A stretch of DNA of 64,000 bases, taken from Halorussus halobius (GTDB lineage Archaea > Halobacteriota > Halobacteria > Halobacteriales > Haladaptataceae). The stretch is from the NCBI RefSeq assembly GCF_004765805.1, contig NZ_SBIU01000006.1:62001-126000 (forward strand), written 5' to 3'. Position numbers and translations under genes: made by a program. This document shows, piece by piece, positions 37,203 to 45,644 of this stretch; position 1 is the first letter of the stretch, and each line of letters opens with the position of its first letter. The notes beneath the pieces were generated by a model, which saw only the letters and a list, made by a program, of their open reading frames with translations, had not been told where the DNA came from and made no database searches.

Positions 37203-38264
37203 ATGAACATCGATACATCCGACAGGAAGCAGTTAGAAGCGTGTTCCAACGTCCTCCTGCTCGCACCGCTGACCCCGACCGGCAACCGCGCCTGTCTGGA
37301 ACTGCTCGCTGCGACGTCGCCCCCCGAGTCCGCGAACGTCGCCGCAGTCACGTACACGCCCCCGCCCGAGACGTGGGTCTCCGACTGGCGGACCCACGTC
37401 GACGGGTTGCCCGCGGAGCTGGCGTTCATCCACGCCAACACCGTGGAGGCGACCGGGGCCGAGGGGGAGTCCGGAGTCCCGGACGACGTGCCCGTCTCGC
37501 GGGTGGACCCGAACCAGCCGATGGACATCGTCGCGCCCCTGAGCGAGCAGTTGACCCGATGGGAGGGGAACGGCAACCAGACGCTGGTCGCGGTCCAGAC
37601 GCTGACCATCCTGCTGGAGTACGTCGACTTCGACACCGCGTTCCGATACCTCCACATCCTCACCCACCGGGTGCAGGCCGCCGACGCCATCGGCTTCTAC
37701 CACATGGACCCGGACATCCACGACGAGGAGACGGTCAACGCGCTGAAGACGCTGTTCGACGCCGTGGTCGAGGTGAGCGACGACGGCGAGACGTGGTCGG
37801 TCAGCGAGACGTACGGCGACCGGAGCGCGACCAGCGACCACGTCCAGACCCACGACACCGACGTCTCGGCTTCCGACGACGACGGGCTGTTCGCGTCCAT
37901 CCGGGAGTCGCTGGCCGGCGTGTTCTCCGGGCAGGAGCGGGCGACGCCCGACGTCGACGCCGAAGACGTCTCGCCCGGCGGGACGCCCCCGGCCGAGTCC
38001 GACGTGGACGAACTCCCCGACGAGGCGATGCTCACCGACGAGGACCGAATCAGGGAGCTACTCACCCAGTACGGGGGTCGGATGAAGCAGGCCGACGTGA
38101 CCGAGGAGACCGAGTGGTCGAAGTCCACGGTGAGTCGAAAGCTCTCGAAGATGGAGGAGAAGGGACTCGTCACCCGGGTACAGGTCGGGCGGGGGAACCT
38201 CGTCTTCCTCAGCGGATACGAGCCCGAGACGGCCAAATCGCCCTTCGAGCAGGAGACCGACTGA
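37203..38264 (+). CDS. DUF7504-like protein with C-terminal winged helix
   Basis: A 353-residue likely transcription regulator. Residues 1-195 form a RecA-like domain without Walker A (NVLLLAPLTPTGNRACLELL; ALVAVQTLTILLEYV-type strand-helix units; the shared FYHMDPDIHDEETVNALKTL). An acidic linker follows (about 200-280), and then a MarR-type winged helix with RIRELLTQYGGRMKQADVTE, WSKSTVSRKLSKMEEKGLVT and a wing at VQVGRGNLVFLSGYE. It is followed 96 bp later by a HalX response regulator gene on the same strand, hinting at a shared sensory role. The paralogue at 11695-12396 lacks the winged helix. Confidence 0.75.
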   Translation: MNIDTSDRKQLEACSNVLLLAPLTPTGNRACLELLAATSPPESANVAAVTYTPPPETWVSDWRTHVDGLPAELAFIHANTVEATGAEGESGVPDDVPVSRVDPNQPMDIVAPLSEQLTRWEGNGNQTLVAVQTLTILLEYVDFDTAFRYLHILTHRVQAADAIGFYHMDPDIHDEETVNALKTLFDAVVEVSDDGETWSVSETYGDRSATSDHVQTHDTDVSASDDDGLFASIRESLAGVFSGQERATPDVDAEDVSPGGTPPAESDVDELPDEAMLTDEDRIRELLTQYGGRMKQADVTEETEWSKSTVSRKLSKMEEKGLVTRVQVGRGNLVFLSGYEPETAKSPFEQETD

Positions 38265-38342
38265 CCATGCGAACGACCACGCCACCGTCCGACGCTCGCA
38301 CCGACCGGCGAGGCTGCCGACCGAGCGCTCCGACCCACATCC

Positions 38343-38350
38343 GTTTAAGT
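38343..38350 (+). promoter_or_regulatory. TATA box of the HalX regulator
   Basis: GTTTAAGT. Transcription should begin near 38372, downstream of the ATG at 38361. This favours the internal ATG at 38400 as the real start. Confidence 0.5.
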
Positions 38351-38399
38351 CCGCCCCGACATGAGTGATTCACTACAGCGTGGAAGCGACCTCCCAATC

Positions 38400-38990
38400 A
38401 TGCCCAAGGACGCCACAGTGCTGATAGTCGACGACGAGCGACCGATAACCGACGCGTACGCCCAGTGGCTGGACGACCAGTACACGGTCCGGACGGCGTA
38501 CAGCGGCTCCGAAGCGCTCGACGAACTCGACGACGCGGTCGACGTGGTGCTCCTCGACCGCCGGATGCCCGACCTCTCGGGCGAGGACGTCCTCGACGAA
38601 ATCCACGAGCGGGACCTGACATGCCGGGTCGCGCTCGTCTCGGCGGTCGAACCCGACTTCGACATCCTCGAACTCGGGTTCGACGCCTACCTCGAGAAGC
38701 CGGTCTCGGACGCCGAGGACCTGCTCTCGACCGTCGAGACCCTGCTCCGGCGTACGACCTACGACGCCCAGATGCGGCGGTTCCTCTCGCTGGCGAACAA
38801 GAAGGCCGCGCTGGAGACCAAGAAGACGCCCGAGGAACTCGCCGCCAACGACGAGTACGAGCACCTCACCGAGGAACTCGCCGACCTCCGTGGCCGGCTC
38901 TCGGCCACCGCGACCGCCCTCAACGACGAGGACCTCCGCGCGGAGTTCTACGACGACGCGGCGTTCGACGACGACCCCACCGACGAGTAG
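38400..38990 (+). CDS. HalX-type response regulator
   Basis: A 196-residue two-component receiver with a HalX domain. Receiver residues are visible: acidic pair in VLIVDDERPITDAY, the phospho-acceptor Asp in VVLLDRRMPDLSGED, Ser/Thr in VALVSAVEPD and Lys in AYLEKPVSDAE. The C-terminal HalX region (about 115-165) contains TTYDAQMRRFLSLANKKAAL, followed by a coiled coil. The longer reading from 38361 (MSDSLQRGSDLPIMPK...) is possible, but a TATA box at 38343-38350 lies too close to it. No histidine kinase is adjacent; the DUF7504-like regulator upstream is a candidate functional partner. Confidence 0.87.
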   Translation: MPKDATVLIVDDERPITDAYAQWLDDQYTVRTAYSGSEALDELDDAVDVVLLDRRMPDLSGEDVLDEIHERDLTCRVALVSAVEPDFDILELGFDAYLEKPVSDAEDLLSTVETLLRRTTYDAQMRRFLSLANKKAALETKKTPEELAANDEYEHLTEELADLRGRLSATATALNDEDLRAEFYDDAAFDDDPTDE

Positions 38991-39064
38991 GCCGCCCCGC
39001 CCGCGAGGGCGACGCCACTCGTCTCGTCGCTCGCCCCTCGACGCGGACGCGGACGTCGAGCCGA

Positions 39065-39838
39065 TTACTCCCCGTCGCCCCGACCGGCCCGAGACTCGCG
39101 TGCGCTGGCGTCGGCCGGCCGCCGCGCGTCGAGGCTCGGTAGGTTCGGGTCCCGGTAGGGGTTCCGGCCGTAGACGGCGTCTTCGAGGCCCTGCTCGCGG
39201 AGCTGTTCTTTCAGGACGCGCCGGAGGCGGTTGAGGCTGGTGACGTTCAGGTCGTACTTTGCGACCAGTTCCGAGAACGCCGCCTCGTCGGTAATCGAGC
39301 GGAACTGGTCGTAGAGGTCGGTGAGTCGCTCGGGCGAGAGCCCGGCTATCCACTCCTCGTCGTGGAGCCCGAGGTGGCGCTCGCGCTCGCGGTCGACGAC
39401 GTGGCGGATGACGACCAGCGCGACCTTCGGAATCGCGCGCTGGCTCCCGAACGCCGTGAGGTCGAGGTCGGACATGATGCCGACCACGCGGTCGCGCTGC
39501 CACGGCGTCAGCGAGAGGTCGTTGCACAGCGCCTGCGAGATGCGGAGCTTGTCGAGCCGGTGCATCCGCGAGCTGTGGCCCGCCATCGCAGAGTGGCGCT
39601 CCTCGTGGAGCCGCCGGACGCTCTCCGAGAGGTCGGCGTCGGGCGACTCCGCCCGCCCGATCTGGGTCGCGCTCGGCGTCACCGGCCCCCACTTGCGCAC
39701 CGTCCGGTCGCGCTGGAGGTCGGCGCGTCCGACCGCGCCGTCGCCGGGTCGCTGGCTCAGCGGGCGCTCGAGGGCTTCTTCGTCCTCGAACGCCCCGGAC
39801 TGCCACGTCGCCTGCGGGTCGGTCCCCCCGTCGGTCAT
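39065..39838 (-). CDS. DNA-directed RNA polymerase subunit epsilon (haloarchaeal)
   Basis: A 257-residue basic-helical protein. The N-terminal ~45 residues are variable, then RTVRKWGPVTPSATQIGRAE, SVRRLHEERHSAMAGHSSRM, LCNDLSLTPWQRDRVVGIM, DLTAFGSQRAIPKVALVVIR and DAVYGRNPYRDPNLPSLDAR follow. This matches the protein annotated as RNA polymerase epsilon in Halobacterium and Haloarcula, as I recall it. The helical core from the VVIRHVV segment onward resembles a cyclin/TFB-like bundle. Its precise role in transcription is not settled. A TTTAAA box within a 5-bp inverted repeat lies about 27-32 nt upstream, giving a leaderless mRNA. Confidence 0.85.
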   Translation of the reverse strand: MTDGGTDPQATWQSGAFEDEEALERPLSQRPGDGAVGRADLQRDRTVRKWGPVTPSATQIGRAESPDADLSESVRRLHEERHSAMAGHSSRMHRLDKLRISQALCNDLSLTPWQRDRVVGIMSDLDLTAFGSQRAIPKVALVVIRHVVDRERERHLGLHDEEWIAGLSPERLTDLYDQFRSITDEAAFSELVAKYDLNVTSLNRLRRVLKEQLREQGLEDAVYGRNPYRDPNLPSLDARRPADASARESRAGRGDGE

Positions 39839-39857
39839 CGTCTCGGCGTACTCGGCC

Positions 39858-39876
39858 CGGACAGTTTAAAGGTCCG
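39858..39876 (-). promoter_or_regulatory. TATA box inside a palindrome, RNA polymerase epsilon gene
   Basis: CGGAC-AGTTTAAAG-GTCCG: the TATA element is enclosed by perfect 5-bp inverted arms. Its centre lies ~29 nt before the ATG at 39838. A factor bound here would compete with TBP. Confidence 0.55.
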
Positions 39877-39970
39877 CCTCGCGAAACTGCCGAGTCGGCG
39901 ATACGTTCGACGCTTCGAAGCGAGCGACGCGACGACGTCGGGTCAATCCTCACGCACAGAACGAGACCGC

Positions 39971-40013
39971 CTTCCCGTCGTATCTACCCGTTGTCGCCAG
40001 AATCACTTAAACG
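39971..40013. repeat. 43-bp direct repeat, copy 1
   Basis: About 36 of 43 bases match copy 2 at 40152-40194, including the exact core CCGTTGTCGCCAGAA and CACTTAAA. It lies in the 448-bp spacer between the epsilon gene and the ABC operon, 181 bp from copy 2. The spacer has no ORF I can support. Confidence 0.8.
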
Positions 40014-40151
40014 AACGTCACACCGGCCCACGACGACCCGACCCGGTTTCGCTGCGGGCGGTTCCGGGACGAAGCTCGGACCACTGGCTCGGGGGTCAAA
40101 TCGAGACGAGTCGGAGAATCCCGTGGCCGAAATCTCCCGGAACCGGGCCCA

Positions 40152-40194
40152 CTTCCCTCTATATCTCCCCGTTGTCGCCAGAACCACTTAAAGG
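40152..40194. repeat. 43-bp direct repeat, copy 2
   Basis: Second copy of the CCGTTGTCGCCAGAA-CACTTAAA repeat, about 95 bp upstream of the ABC ATPase gene. ACTTAAAG is TATA-like, so the two copies may be alternative promoters. Confidence 0.8.
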
Positions 40195-40286
40195 GCGGCT
40201 CGGTGGGCGCGAGACCGGCAGTCGACTTCGTTCCGCCGGCCGACCACAAAATCAAGTGCCCCCGGTGAACACTCCCCAGTATCGCG

Positions 40287-41207
40287 ATGATAGAAGTCGA
40301 GAATCTCCGCAAACAGTACGGCGGGTTCACCGCCGTCGAGGGGAGCAGCTTCTCGGTCCCCGAAGGCGAGGTGTTCGGCGTGGTCGGGCCGAACGGCGCG
40401 GGCAAGACCACGACGCTCAAGATGCTCGCCGGGCTGATCGAGCCCACGTCCGGGTCGGCCCGCGTGGCGGGCTACGACGCCCAGGACCCCGAGATGCGCG
40501 CCCACCTGGGCTTTCTCCCCGAGGAGTCGCCGCTGTACGAGGACATGACCGCGCTGTCGTACCTCCGGTTCTTCGCGGACCTCTACGACGTGCCCCGGAA
40601 GACGGCCGACGAGCGCATCCACGACACGCTCGACCGACTCGACCTCGACCACCGCGAGCGCCCCATCGGCGACATGTCCAAGGGAATGACCCGGAAGGTC
40701 GCCATCGCGCGCTCGCTGGTCAACGACCCCGACGTGTTGGTCTACGACGAGCCCGCCAGCGGGCTCGACCCCCTCACCACCAACTACATCATCGAGTTCA
40801 CCCGCGACCTCGCCGAATCGGGCAAGACGGTGCTGTTCAGCGCCCACAACCTCTTCCACGTCGAGAGCATCTGCGACCGCGTCGCGGTGATGAACGACGG
40901 TCGAATCGTCGCGCGCGGGAGCGTCGAGGACATCCGCGAGGAGCACGGCCGGACCGAGTACCGCGTCTACACCACGGTCGAAGTCGAGGGGTCGGAGCCG
41001 GTCACCCCCGACGGGGCGGCCGCCGGCGTCGGCGAGAACGGGCGCTACCGGCGCACGGTCGAGAGCATGGACGCGGTCGAGGAGACCCGCGAACTCGCCG
41101 CGCGGGCCGGCGGTGAAGTGGAGGACATCCAGACCCACACGCCCAGCCTCGAGGACATCTTTCTCGACATCGCCGAGGGGTCCCCGGACGTGGAGGGCCG
41201 GCCGTGA
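40287..41207 (+). CDS. ABC-2-type exporter ATP-binding subunit
   Basis: A 306-residue NatA-like ATPase. Walker A is GPNGAGKTTTLKML (Lys near 44), the Q-loop is LGFLPEESPLYEDMTALSYL, the signature is DMSKGMTRKVAIARSLVNDP (a variant of LSGGQ), Walker B is DVLVYDEPASGLDPL, and the H-loop is TVLFSAHNLFHVESI. The last ~80 residues are an acidic regulatory tail. It energises export through the two downstream permeases, forming a three-gene transport unit. Its TGA overlaps the next GTG (GTGA), so the two are coupled. The substrate is unknown. Confidence 0.93.
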   Translation: MIEVENLRKQYGGFTAVEGSSFSVPEGEVFGVVGPNGAGKTTTLKMLAGLIEPTSGSARVAGYDAQDPEMRAHLGFLPEESPLYEDMTALSYLRFFADLYDVPRKTADERIHDTLDRLDLDHRERPIGDMSKGMTRKVAIARSLVNDPDVLVYDEPASGLDPLTTNYIIEFTRDLAESGKTVLFSAHNLFHVESICDRVAVMNDGRIVARGSVEDIREEHGRTEYRVYTTVEVEGSEPVTPDGAAAGVGENGRYRRTVESMDAVEETRELAARAGGEVEDIQTHTPSLEDIFLDIAEGSPDVEGRP

Positions 41208-43093
41208 AGGCGGACGCGACGCTCCGAATCGCCAGGTGGGAGGTCACGAAGAACGCGGGCCAACTCGACCGCCGGACGCTCGCCGCCATCGGCGTCGTCC
41301 TCGTGCTGGTCGCCGGCCTCACGCCGCTAGTCGCCAGCGAGGGCATCTCGCTCGACGAGGGCATCTACCGCGTGGGCGTGGCCGACGACAGCCCGTACCA
41401 CGACGCCGTGGTCAACGACTCGACGTTCGTCGCGGTCGAGCCCGACACCGAGGCGTTCCAGCGCGGCGAGATCGACGTGCTGATTCTTCCCGGCGGACCG
41501 CCGGTCGGGGCAGAGACGCCCAAGGGCCAGGCCGCCGTCTCGGAACTGGGCTCGACCATCCGGGCGTACAACGACGAACTGATGGTCCTCGAACCCAACC
41601 GGACCGCCGCGTTTCCGGTGAACGTCTCGCTCCGATACGCCTCCCAGAACGTCTCGGCCGCACCCAGCGGGTCGGGAGCCGCCGAGTCGCCACCGGCCAC
41701 CCAGACGCCCGACGACGGCGAGGTCGCGCTCGGCGATAGCGGTGGGGGCGGCGATGACGGTGGGGGCGGCGACGGCGGTGGGAGCAGCGGCGACGACGGG
41801 AACAGCGCGACCGATTCGGACGGCCAGAGCGCGGTCGCCCCGCCCTCGGTCGGGGGCGGGTCCTCGCTGTTCGCCGCCGACAACCCCGGCGGCACGCCCG
41901 CAGACATCACGCCGCCGTTCCCCTTCGAGTCGCTGGTGCTGGCGTTCGCGTTCGTGTTGCCGATGAACTTCGTGATTCAGGCCTACGCCTCCAGCGTGCT
42001 GAACGAGCGAATCAACTCGCGGGGCGAACTCCTGCTGGTCTCGCCGGTCTCGCGGGGCGACATCGTCGCGGGCAAGACCCTGCCGTACCTGCTCGGGATG
42101 GTCGCCATCGCCACGCTGACCGCGTTCGGCATCGCGGGGCTGACCCCCGCAGGCGGCGACGCGCCGGCCGAGATAGCGTCCACCGTGGCGGTGTCGGTCG
42201 CGGCGGTCGCGCCCATCGCGTTGCTGTTTCTGGCCTGCGCGTTCGTCGGCGCGATGTTCGCCCGGTCGTTCAAGGAACTCACCTTCGTCACGGTCGCGCT
42301 CTCGGTGTTGTTGACCTCCTACGCGTTCATCCCCGCCATCTTCACCGACGTCCACCCCATCGCGGCCATCTCGCCGCTGACGCTCGTGGTCCGGACGCTC
42401 GGCGGCGGCGGGGTCCCGCTGGTCGACTACGTATTCTCGACGCTCCCGCTGTTTCTGGCCGCCGGGACGCTGTTCGCGCTCGGCGCGGGCGTCTACCGCG
42501 AGGAGGACATGTTCACCCAGCGGTCGGTGCCGCTCAAGTTCCTCGACGCGCTCGACGGCCAGATTTCGAGTCCCCGGAGCGTGGCGACGGTGAGCGCGCT
42601 CTCGATTCCGTTCGTCTTCGTCGCGGAACTGCTCGCGGTCGCGCTCCTGTTCGCGCTCCCGGTCTCGGTGTCGATTCCCGCGCTGTTGGTCGCCATCGCC
42701 GTAATCGAGGAGGTCGCCAAGAGCGTCGGCATCTACGCCGGCTTCGCTCACGACCGGTTCGACCGGTCGCTCCGGTCGGTGGCGTGGCTGGGCTTCCTGT
42801 CGGGGCTGGGCTTTTTCCTCGCCGAGAAGGCGGTCGCGGTCGCCCAACTGGTCGGGCTGCCGGAACTCGAACTCGGGCGGGCGGCCTTCGGCACCGTCAC
42901 GGGGCTTGGCATCGAGGCGTCGCCGCTCGTGCTGGTGGGCCTGCTGTTCGCGCCCCTCGCACTCCACGCGGTAACTGCGGCGACGACCGCGCTCGGCGCG
43001 AGTCGGAGTCGGAACGCCTACCTCGGGTCGCTCGCGGTGGCGGTGCTGGTCCACGTCGCCTACAACCTAACGGTGGTGAACTTCCTTGGATAA
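41204..43093 (+). CDS. ABC-2 permease fused to a PrsW-like membrane domain
   Basis: A 629-residue two-part membrane protein. Residues 1-430 form an ABC-2 permease: an N-terminal helix (about 27-45), a large outer domain with a Gly/Asp-rich linker (DSGGGGDDGGGGDGGGSSGD near 182-201), and helices from about 245 on with LNERINSRGELLLVSPVSRG. Residues ~465-629 add a second helical domain with PrsW-type motifs: VAIAVIEEVAKSVGIYAGFA (Glu-Glu), LGFFLAEKAVAVAQLV and the C-terminal LVHVAYNLTVVNF. PrsW proteins are membrane proteases. The fusion suggests peptide processing tied to export, which is inference. It uses a GTG start overlapping the ATPase stop. Confidence 0.87.
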   Translation: MKADATLRIARWEVTKNAGQLDRRTLAAIGVVLVLVAGLTPLVASEGISLDEGIYRVGVADDSPYHDAVVNDSTFVAVEPDTEAFQRGEIDVLILPGGPPVGAETPKGQAAVSELGSTIRAYNDELMVLEPNRTAAFPVNVSLRYASQNVSAAPSGSGAAESPPATQTPDDGEVALGDSGGGGDDGGGGDGGGSSGDDGNSATDSDGQSAVAPPSVGGGSSLFAADNPGGTPADITPPFPFESLVLAFAFVLPMNFVIQAYASSVLNERINSRGELLLVSPVSRGDIVAGKTLPYLLGMVAIATLTAFGIAGLTPAGGDAPAEIASTVAVSVAAVAPIALLFLACAFVGAMFARSFKELTFVTVALSVLLTSYAFIPAIFTDVHPIAAISPLTLVVRTLGGGGVPLVDYVFSTLPLFLAAGTLFALGAGVYREEDMFTQRSVPLKFLDALDGQISSPRSVATVSALSIPFVFVAELLAVALLFALPVSVSIPALLVAIAVIEEVAKSVGIYAGFAHDRFDRSLRSVAWLGFLSGLGFFLAEKAVAVAQLVGLPELELGRAAFGTVTGLGIEASPLVLVGLLFAPLALHAVTAATTALGASRSRNAYLGSLAVAVLVHVAYNLTVVNFLG

Positions 43094-44135
43094 GCGCCTC
43101 ACGGTCGCGCGCCGGGAGCTCGCCTCGCTCCGGAGCGAGAAGACCATCGTGCTCGCCATCCTCATCCAGCTGTTCATCGCGGCGTTCTCGTCGTTCCTCG
43201 CGGTCGGACTCGTCTCGCTGTACGACCCCGGCTCGGTCTCGGGCGGATTCGAGGTGGAGTTCGCGGTGGCCGGCGAGGGCGGCGACGAGCTCGCGCCCGT
43301 GATAGCCCGCGAGGACGGCTGGCGGGCCGTGCGGTATCCCGACTACGACACCGCGATGGACGACTTTCAGTCGGGCGAGGTCCACGCCGTCCTCTACGTC
43401 GACCGACTGCCGGACGGCCGGGCCGACGTGGAGGCGGTCGTGCCCGACGGCAACGTGCGGACCACGCTGGTCGTCACGCAGGTCCGGGACGCGCTCGACG
43501 CCTTCGAGCAGGCCGAGCGCACGCGCCTCGACGCCCATCTCGAACGCACGCCGCTCGACCCGCCGGCCGAGGACGGGTCGAGCCCGTACTTCGGGTTCAC
43601 CTACACCGCGTTGCTCCCGCTGTTGATGTTCCTCCCGGTGTTCCTCAGCGGGAGCGTCGCGGTCGACGCCATCGCCGAGGAGTTCGACCGGGGCACGCTC
43701 GAACTGCTCCGGGTCACGCCCCTGACCGGGACCGACATCGTGGACGGCAAGCTGCTGGCGATGGGCGCGCTCGCGCCGGTCCAGGCGGGCGCGTGGCTCG
43801 CGCTGCTGTCGCTCAACGGCACCGCCATCTCGAACCCGGTCGAGATTCTCCTCTTGGTGACCGGGCTCTCGGCCGGCGTCGTGGCGCTGGGCGCGGGTGC
43901 CGCGCTGGCGTTCCGGGACCGCAAGCAGGCCCAGTTCCTCTTCTCGATGGGCGTGTTAATCGCGCTCAGCGCGACCTACCTCCTGCCCGAATCGCCGCCG
44001 AACGCGGTCGCCAAACTCGCCATCGGGAGCCCGACGACGGCGACGCACCTCGCGGTCGCGGCCTACGTCGTCGTCTCGCTCGCGGCGTTCGTCATCCTCC
44101 GACGCGCGGTGGCGACGCGGGGGTTGGGCGAGTGA
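43086..44135 (+). CDS. ABC-2 permease, second subunit
   Basis: A 349-residue NatB-like permease. One N-terminal helix (about 22-45, TIVLAILIQLFIAAFSSFLA) precedes an outer alpha/beta domain (50-165) and five or six C-terminal helices (from LLPLLMFLPVFLSGSVAVDA on). The motif EEFDRGTLELLRVTPLTGTD is the usual ABC-2 cytoplasmic coupling segment. The TTG start at 43086 overlaps the fused permease by 8 bp. That start is rare but best preserves the N-terminal basic MDKRLTVARREL. The stop overlaps the lipoprotein GTG (GTGA), making a tightly coupled four-gene unit. Confidence 0.88.
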   Translation: MDKRLTVARRELASLRSEKTIVLAILIQLFIAAFSSFLAVGLVSLYDPGSVSGGFEVEFAVAGEGGDELAPVIAREDGWRAVRYPDYDTAMDDFQSGEVHAVLYVDRLPDGRADVEAVVPDGNVRTTLVVTQVRDALDAFEQAERTRLDAHLERTPLDPPAEDGSSPYFGFTYTALLPLLMFLPVFLSGSVAVDAIAEEFDRGTLELLRVTPLTGTDIVDGKLLAMGALAPVQAGAWLALLSLNGTAISNPVEILLLVTGLSAGVVALGAGAALAFRDRKQAQFLFSMGVLIALSATYLLPESPPNAVAKLAIGSPTTATHLAVAAYVVVSLAAFVILRRAVATRGLGE

Positions 44136-45256
44136 GCGAGAGAAGACACGGACCGGAACCCCGTCTCTCGGCCGACGTGAACCGCCGTCGCTTCCTCGGG
44201 GCGCTCGGTGCCGGCTGGTCGCTCCTGACGGCCGGCTGCGCGGAGTCGCTCCCGACCGCCGACCACCCGCCGGACGCGTCCGCCGTGTTCGCGGGACACC
44301 GGTTCGAGGGGGCGGAACTCGTCGTCGACTTCCGCGAGGAGATCGACGTCCAGCGGGCCGTCCTCTTCGACGGCGACACCGACGAGGAGTACGAGACGGT
44401 CGAGCGACCACGGGGGACCGCCCGATTCAGGGTCGTGTTCCCCGACCGGCTGGCGACGGCCGTCGGCAGTTCGCTCCGCGTGAAAGCCGAGACGCCGGAC
44501 GGATGGGCCCGCCGGTGGATACCCGAAATAGTCCACGCCCACGTCGACGGCGTCGAAGTCCTGCCCGACGGACGCGCCCGGTTCGCAGTCGAGAACCAGG
44601 GCGAGGCACCGCTCCTCGTCCGGTTCGTCGGCGTCCACGGCGACGTTCCGAACCCGACCGTCGACCCGCAGGCCGAGTCGTTCGACCGAGCGTCGCTCGG
44701 CCTCGAACCGGGGGTCGTCGGCGTCGGGTCGAACCGACCGCTCTCGCCGTCCCGGACCGACCTCGTCGTCCCGGCGGGCGGGACCGCACCGTTCGAGACG
44801 ACGTACGCGCCGTTCGCGTTTCCGGACGGAGCCGCCGAGGGCGACTGCGACGGCTCCGAGCGCACCGGCGAGGTCACGGTCGTCCACGCCTCGGGCGGGA
44901 GCGCGGCGTACACGTTCGACTACCGACTCGACGGCGAGCCGACCGGCCTTGACGGCCGGTCGGCGGCGGTCTGTGGCGGTGGCCGTTCGACTACCGACTC
45001 GACGGCGAGCCGACCGGCCTTGACGGCCGGTCGGCGGCGGTCTGTGGCGGTGGCGACTGAGACACCGCTGGACCGACGCCGGCGCGAACGGTCGAGTCCA
45101 CGGACTCGTCGCCGCCGGGTCGCGGACGGTCGACGGTCGGACTGGCTCCGCTACCGGCGGGTCCGGTCGTCGTCGGTGTCCCTGCGGGCGACCCGCTCGG
45201 CCGACTCGCGGTCCATCACCTGCCGACCGTCGCGCTCGGCGGCGACCGCCGCGTAG
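44132..45256 (+). CDS. Tat lipoprotein with C-terminus altered by tandem duplication
   Basis: A 374-residue reading frame as it stands. A Tat lipoprotein signal, NRRRFLGALGAGWSLLTAGC, places the acylated Cys near residue 36. A beta-rich outer domain follows to about 285 (EIVHAHVDGVEVLPDGRARF; VVPAGGTAPFETTYAPFAF). From about 285 onward an exact 71-bp duplication (44913-45054) shifts the frame, and the tail becomes Arg/Ser-rich and runs 106 bp over the convergent gene at 45151. Without the duplication the protein would end ...VCGGGD and be 285 residues long. It is probably the substrate-side or accessory lipoprotein of the ABC operon; its GTG overlaps the permease stop. Confidence 0.78.
   Translation: MSERRHGPEPRLSADVNRRRFLGALGAGWSLLTAGCAESLPTADHPPDASAVFAGHRFEGAELVVDFREEIDVQRAVLFDGDTDEEYETVERPRGTARFRVVFPDRLATAVGSSLRVKAETPDGWARRWIPEIVHAHVDGVEVLPDGRARFAVENQGEAPLLVRFVGVHGDVPNPTVDPQAESFDRASLGLEPGVVGVGSNRPLSPSRTDLVVPAGGTAPFETTYAPFAFPDGAAEGDCDGSERTGEVTVVHASGGSAAYTFDYRLDGEPTGLDGRSAAVCGGGRSTTDSTASRPALTAGRRRSVAVATETPLDRRRRERSSPRTRRRRVADGRRSDWLRYRRVRSSSVSLRATRSADSRSITCRPSRSAATAA
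44913..45054. repeat. Exact 71-bp tandem duplication
   Basis: Bases 44913-44983 and 44984-45054 are identical over all 71 positions (start CGTTCGACTACCGACTCGAC). Since 71 is not a multiple of 3, the second copy is read out of frame. The unit covers the 3' end of the lipoprotein gene. Identity of the copies means it is very recent or an assembly artefact. Confidence 0.95.
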
Positions 45257-45318
45257 AGGAGCAGGCCGCCGCCGACGCAGACGACCAGCATCAGCACGGC
45301 GATCGTGACTCCGAACAT
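45151..45318 (-). CDS. Small single-helix membrane protein
   Basis: A 55-residue protein: one membrane helix (residues ~3-27, VTIAVLMLVVCVGGGLLLYA) and a charged cytoplasmic tail of Arg/Asp/Glu ending RDTDDDRTRR. It looks like a small haloarchaeal membrane protein; no function is assigned. It lies 5 bp downstream of the zinc-ribbon gene start-to-stop and is probably in one transcript with it. The frameshifted tail of the convergent lipoprotein overlaps its 3' end. Confidence 0.6.
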   Translation of the reverse strand: MFGVTIAVLMLVVCVGGGLLLYAAVAAERDGRQVMDRESAERVARRDTDDDRTRR

Positions 45319-45323
45319 GGGGC

Positions 45324-45557
45324 CTACCCGAGGAACACGTCCACGATGTCGCTCCCGGCCGACCCGGTGTCGCGGTACAGTTCGGAGTAGCCACAGTGGA
45401 CGCACGAGACGACCTGGAAGTTGTTCGTCTGGATGTCGAACATCTTGGAGAGGCCGCCGCCGGTCGTCGATATCTTGCCGACGTCGGTCTCGGTGTGGCC
45501 GCACTTCGGACAGCCGCGTTCGCTGCTCGCGGGGTCAGGGGTGTCGTCGAAGGGCAT
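45324..45557 (-). CDS. Small zinc-ribbon protein
   Basis: A 77-residue protein with two CxxC knuckles: RGCPKCGHTETDVGKIS (near 16-19) and VVSCVHCGYSELYRDTG (near 52-55). The body KMFDIQTNNFQVVSCVHCGY matches the archaeal nucleic-acid-binding zinc-ribbon family (COG3478-like). It probably binds zinc; any DNA or RNA target is unknown. The start at 45557 (MPFDDTPDP) is preferred over 45584 because the family begins near this point. Confidence 0.7.
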   Translation of the reverse strand: MPFDDTPDPASSERGCPKCGHTETDVGKISTTGGGLSKMFDIQTNNFQVVSCVHCGYSELYRDTGSAGSDIVDVFLG

Positions 45558-45644
45558 TGTCGGGGATTCTCCGAGTACCGGCAAGAACTTTGTGGGGTCT
45601 CGCCCGTCCGAATCGACGGGGCGGGTCGGCAGCCGCGAGTCGCC

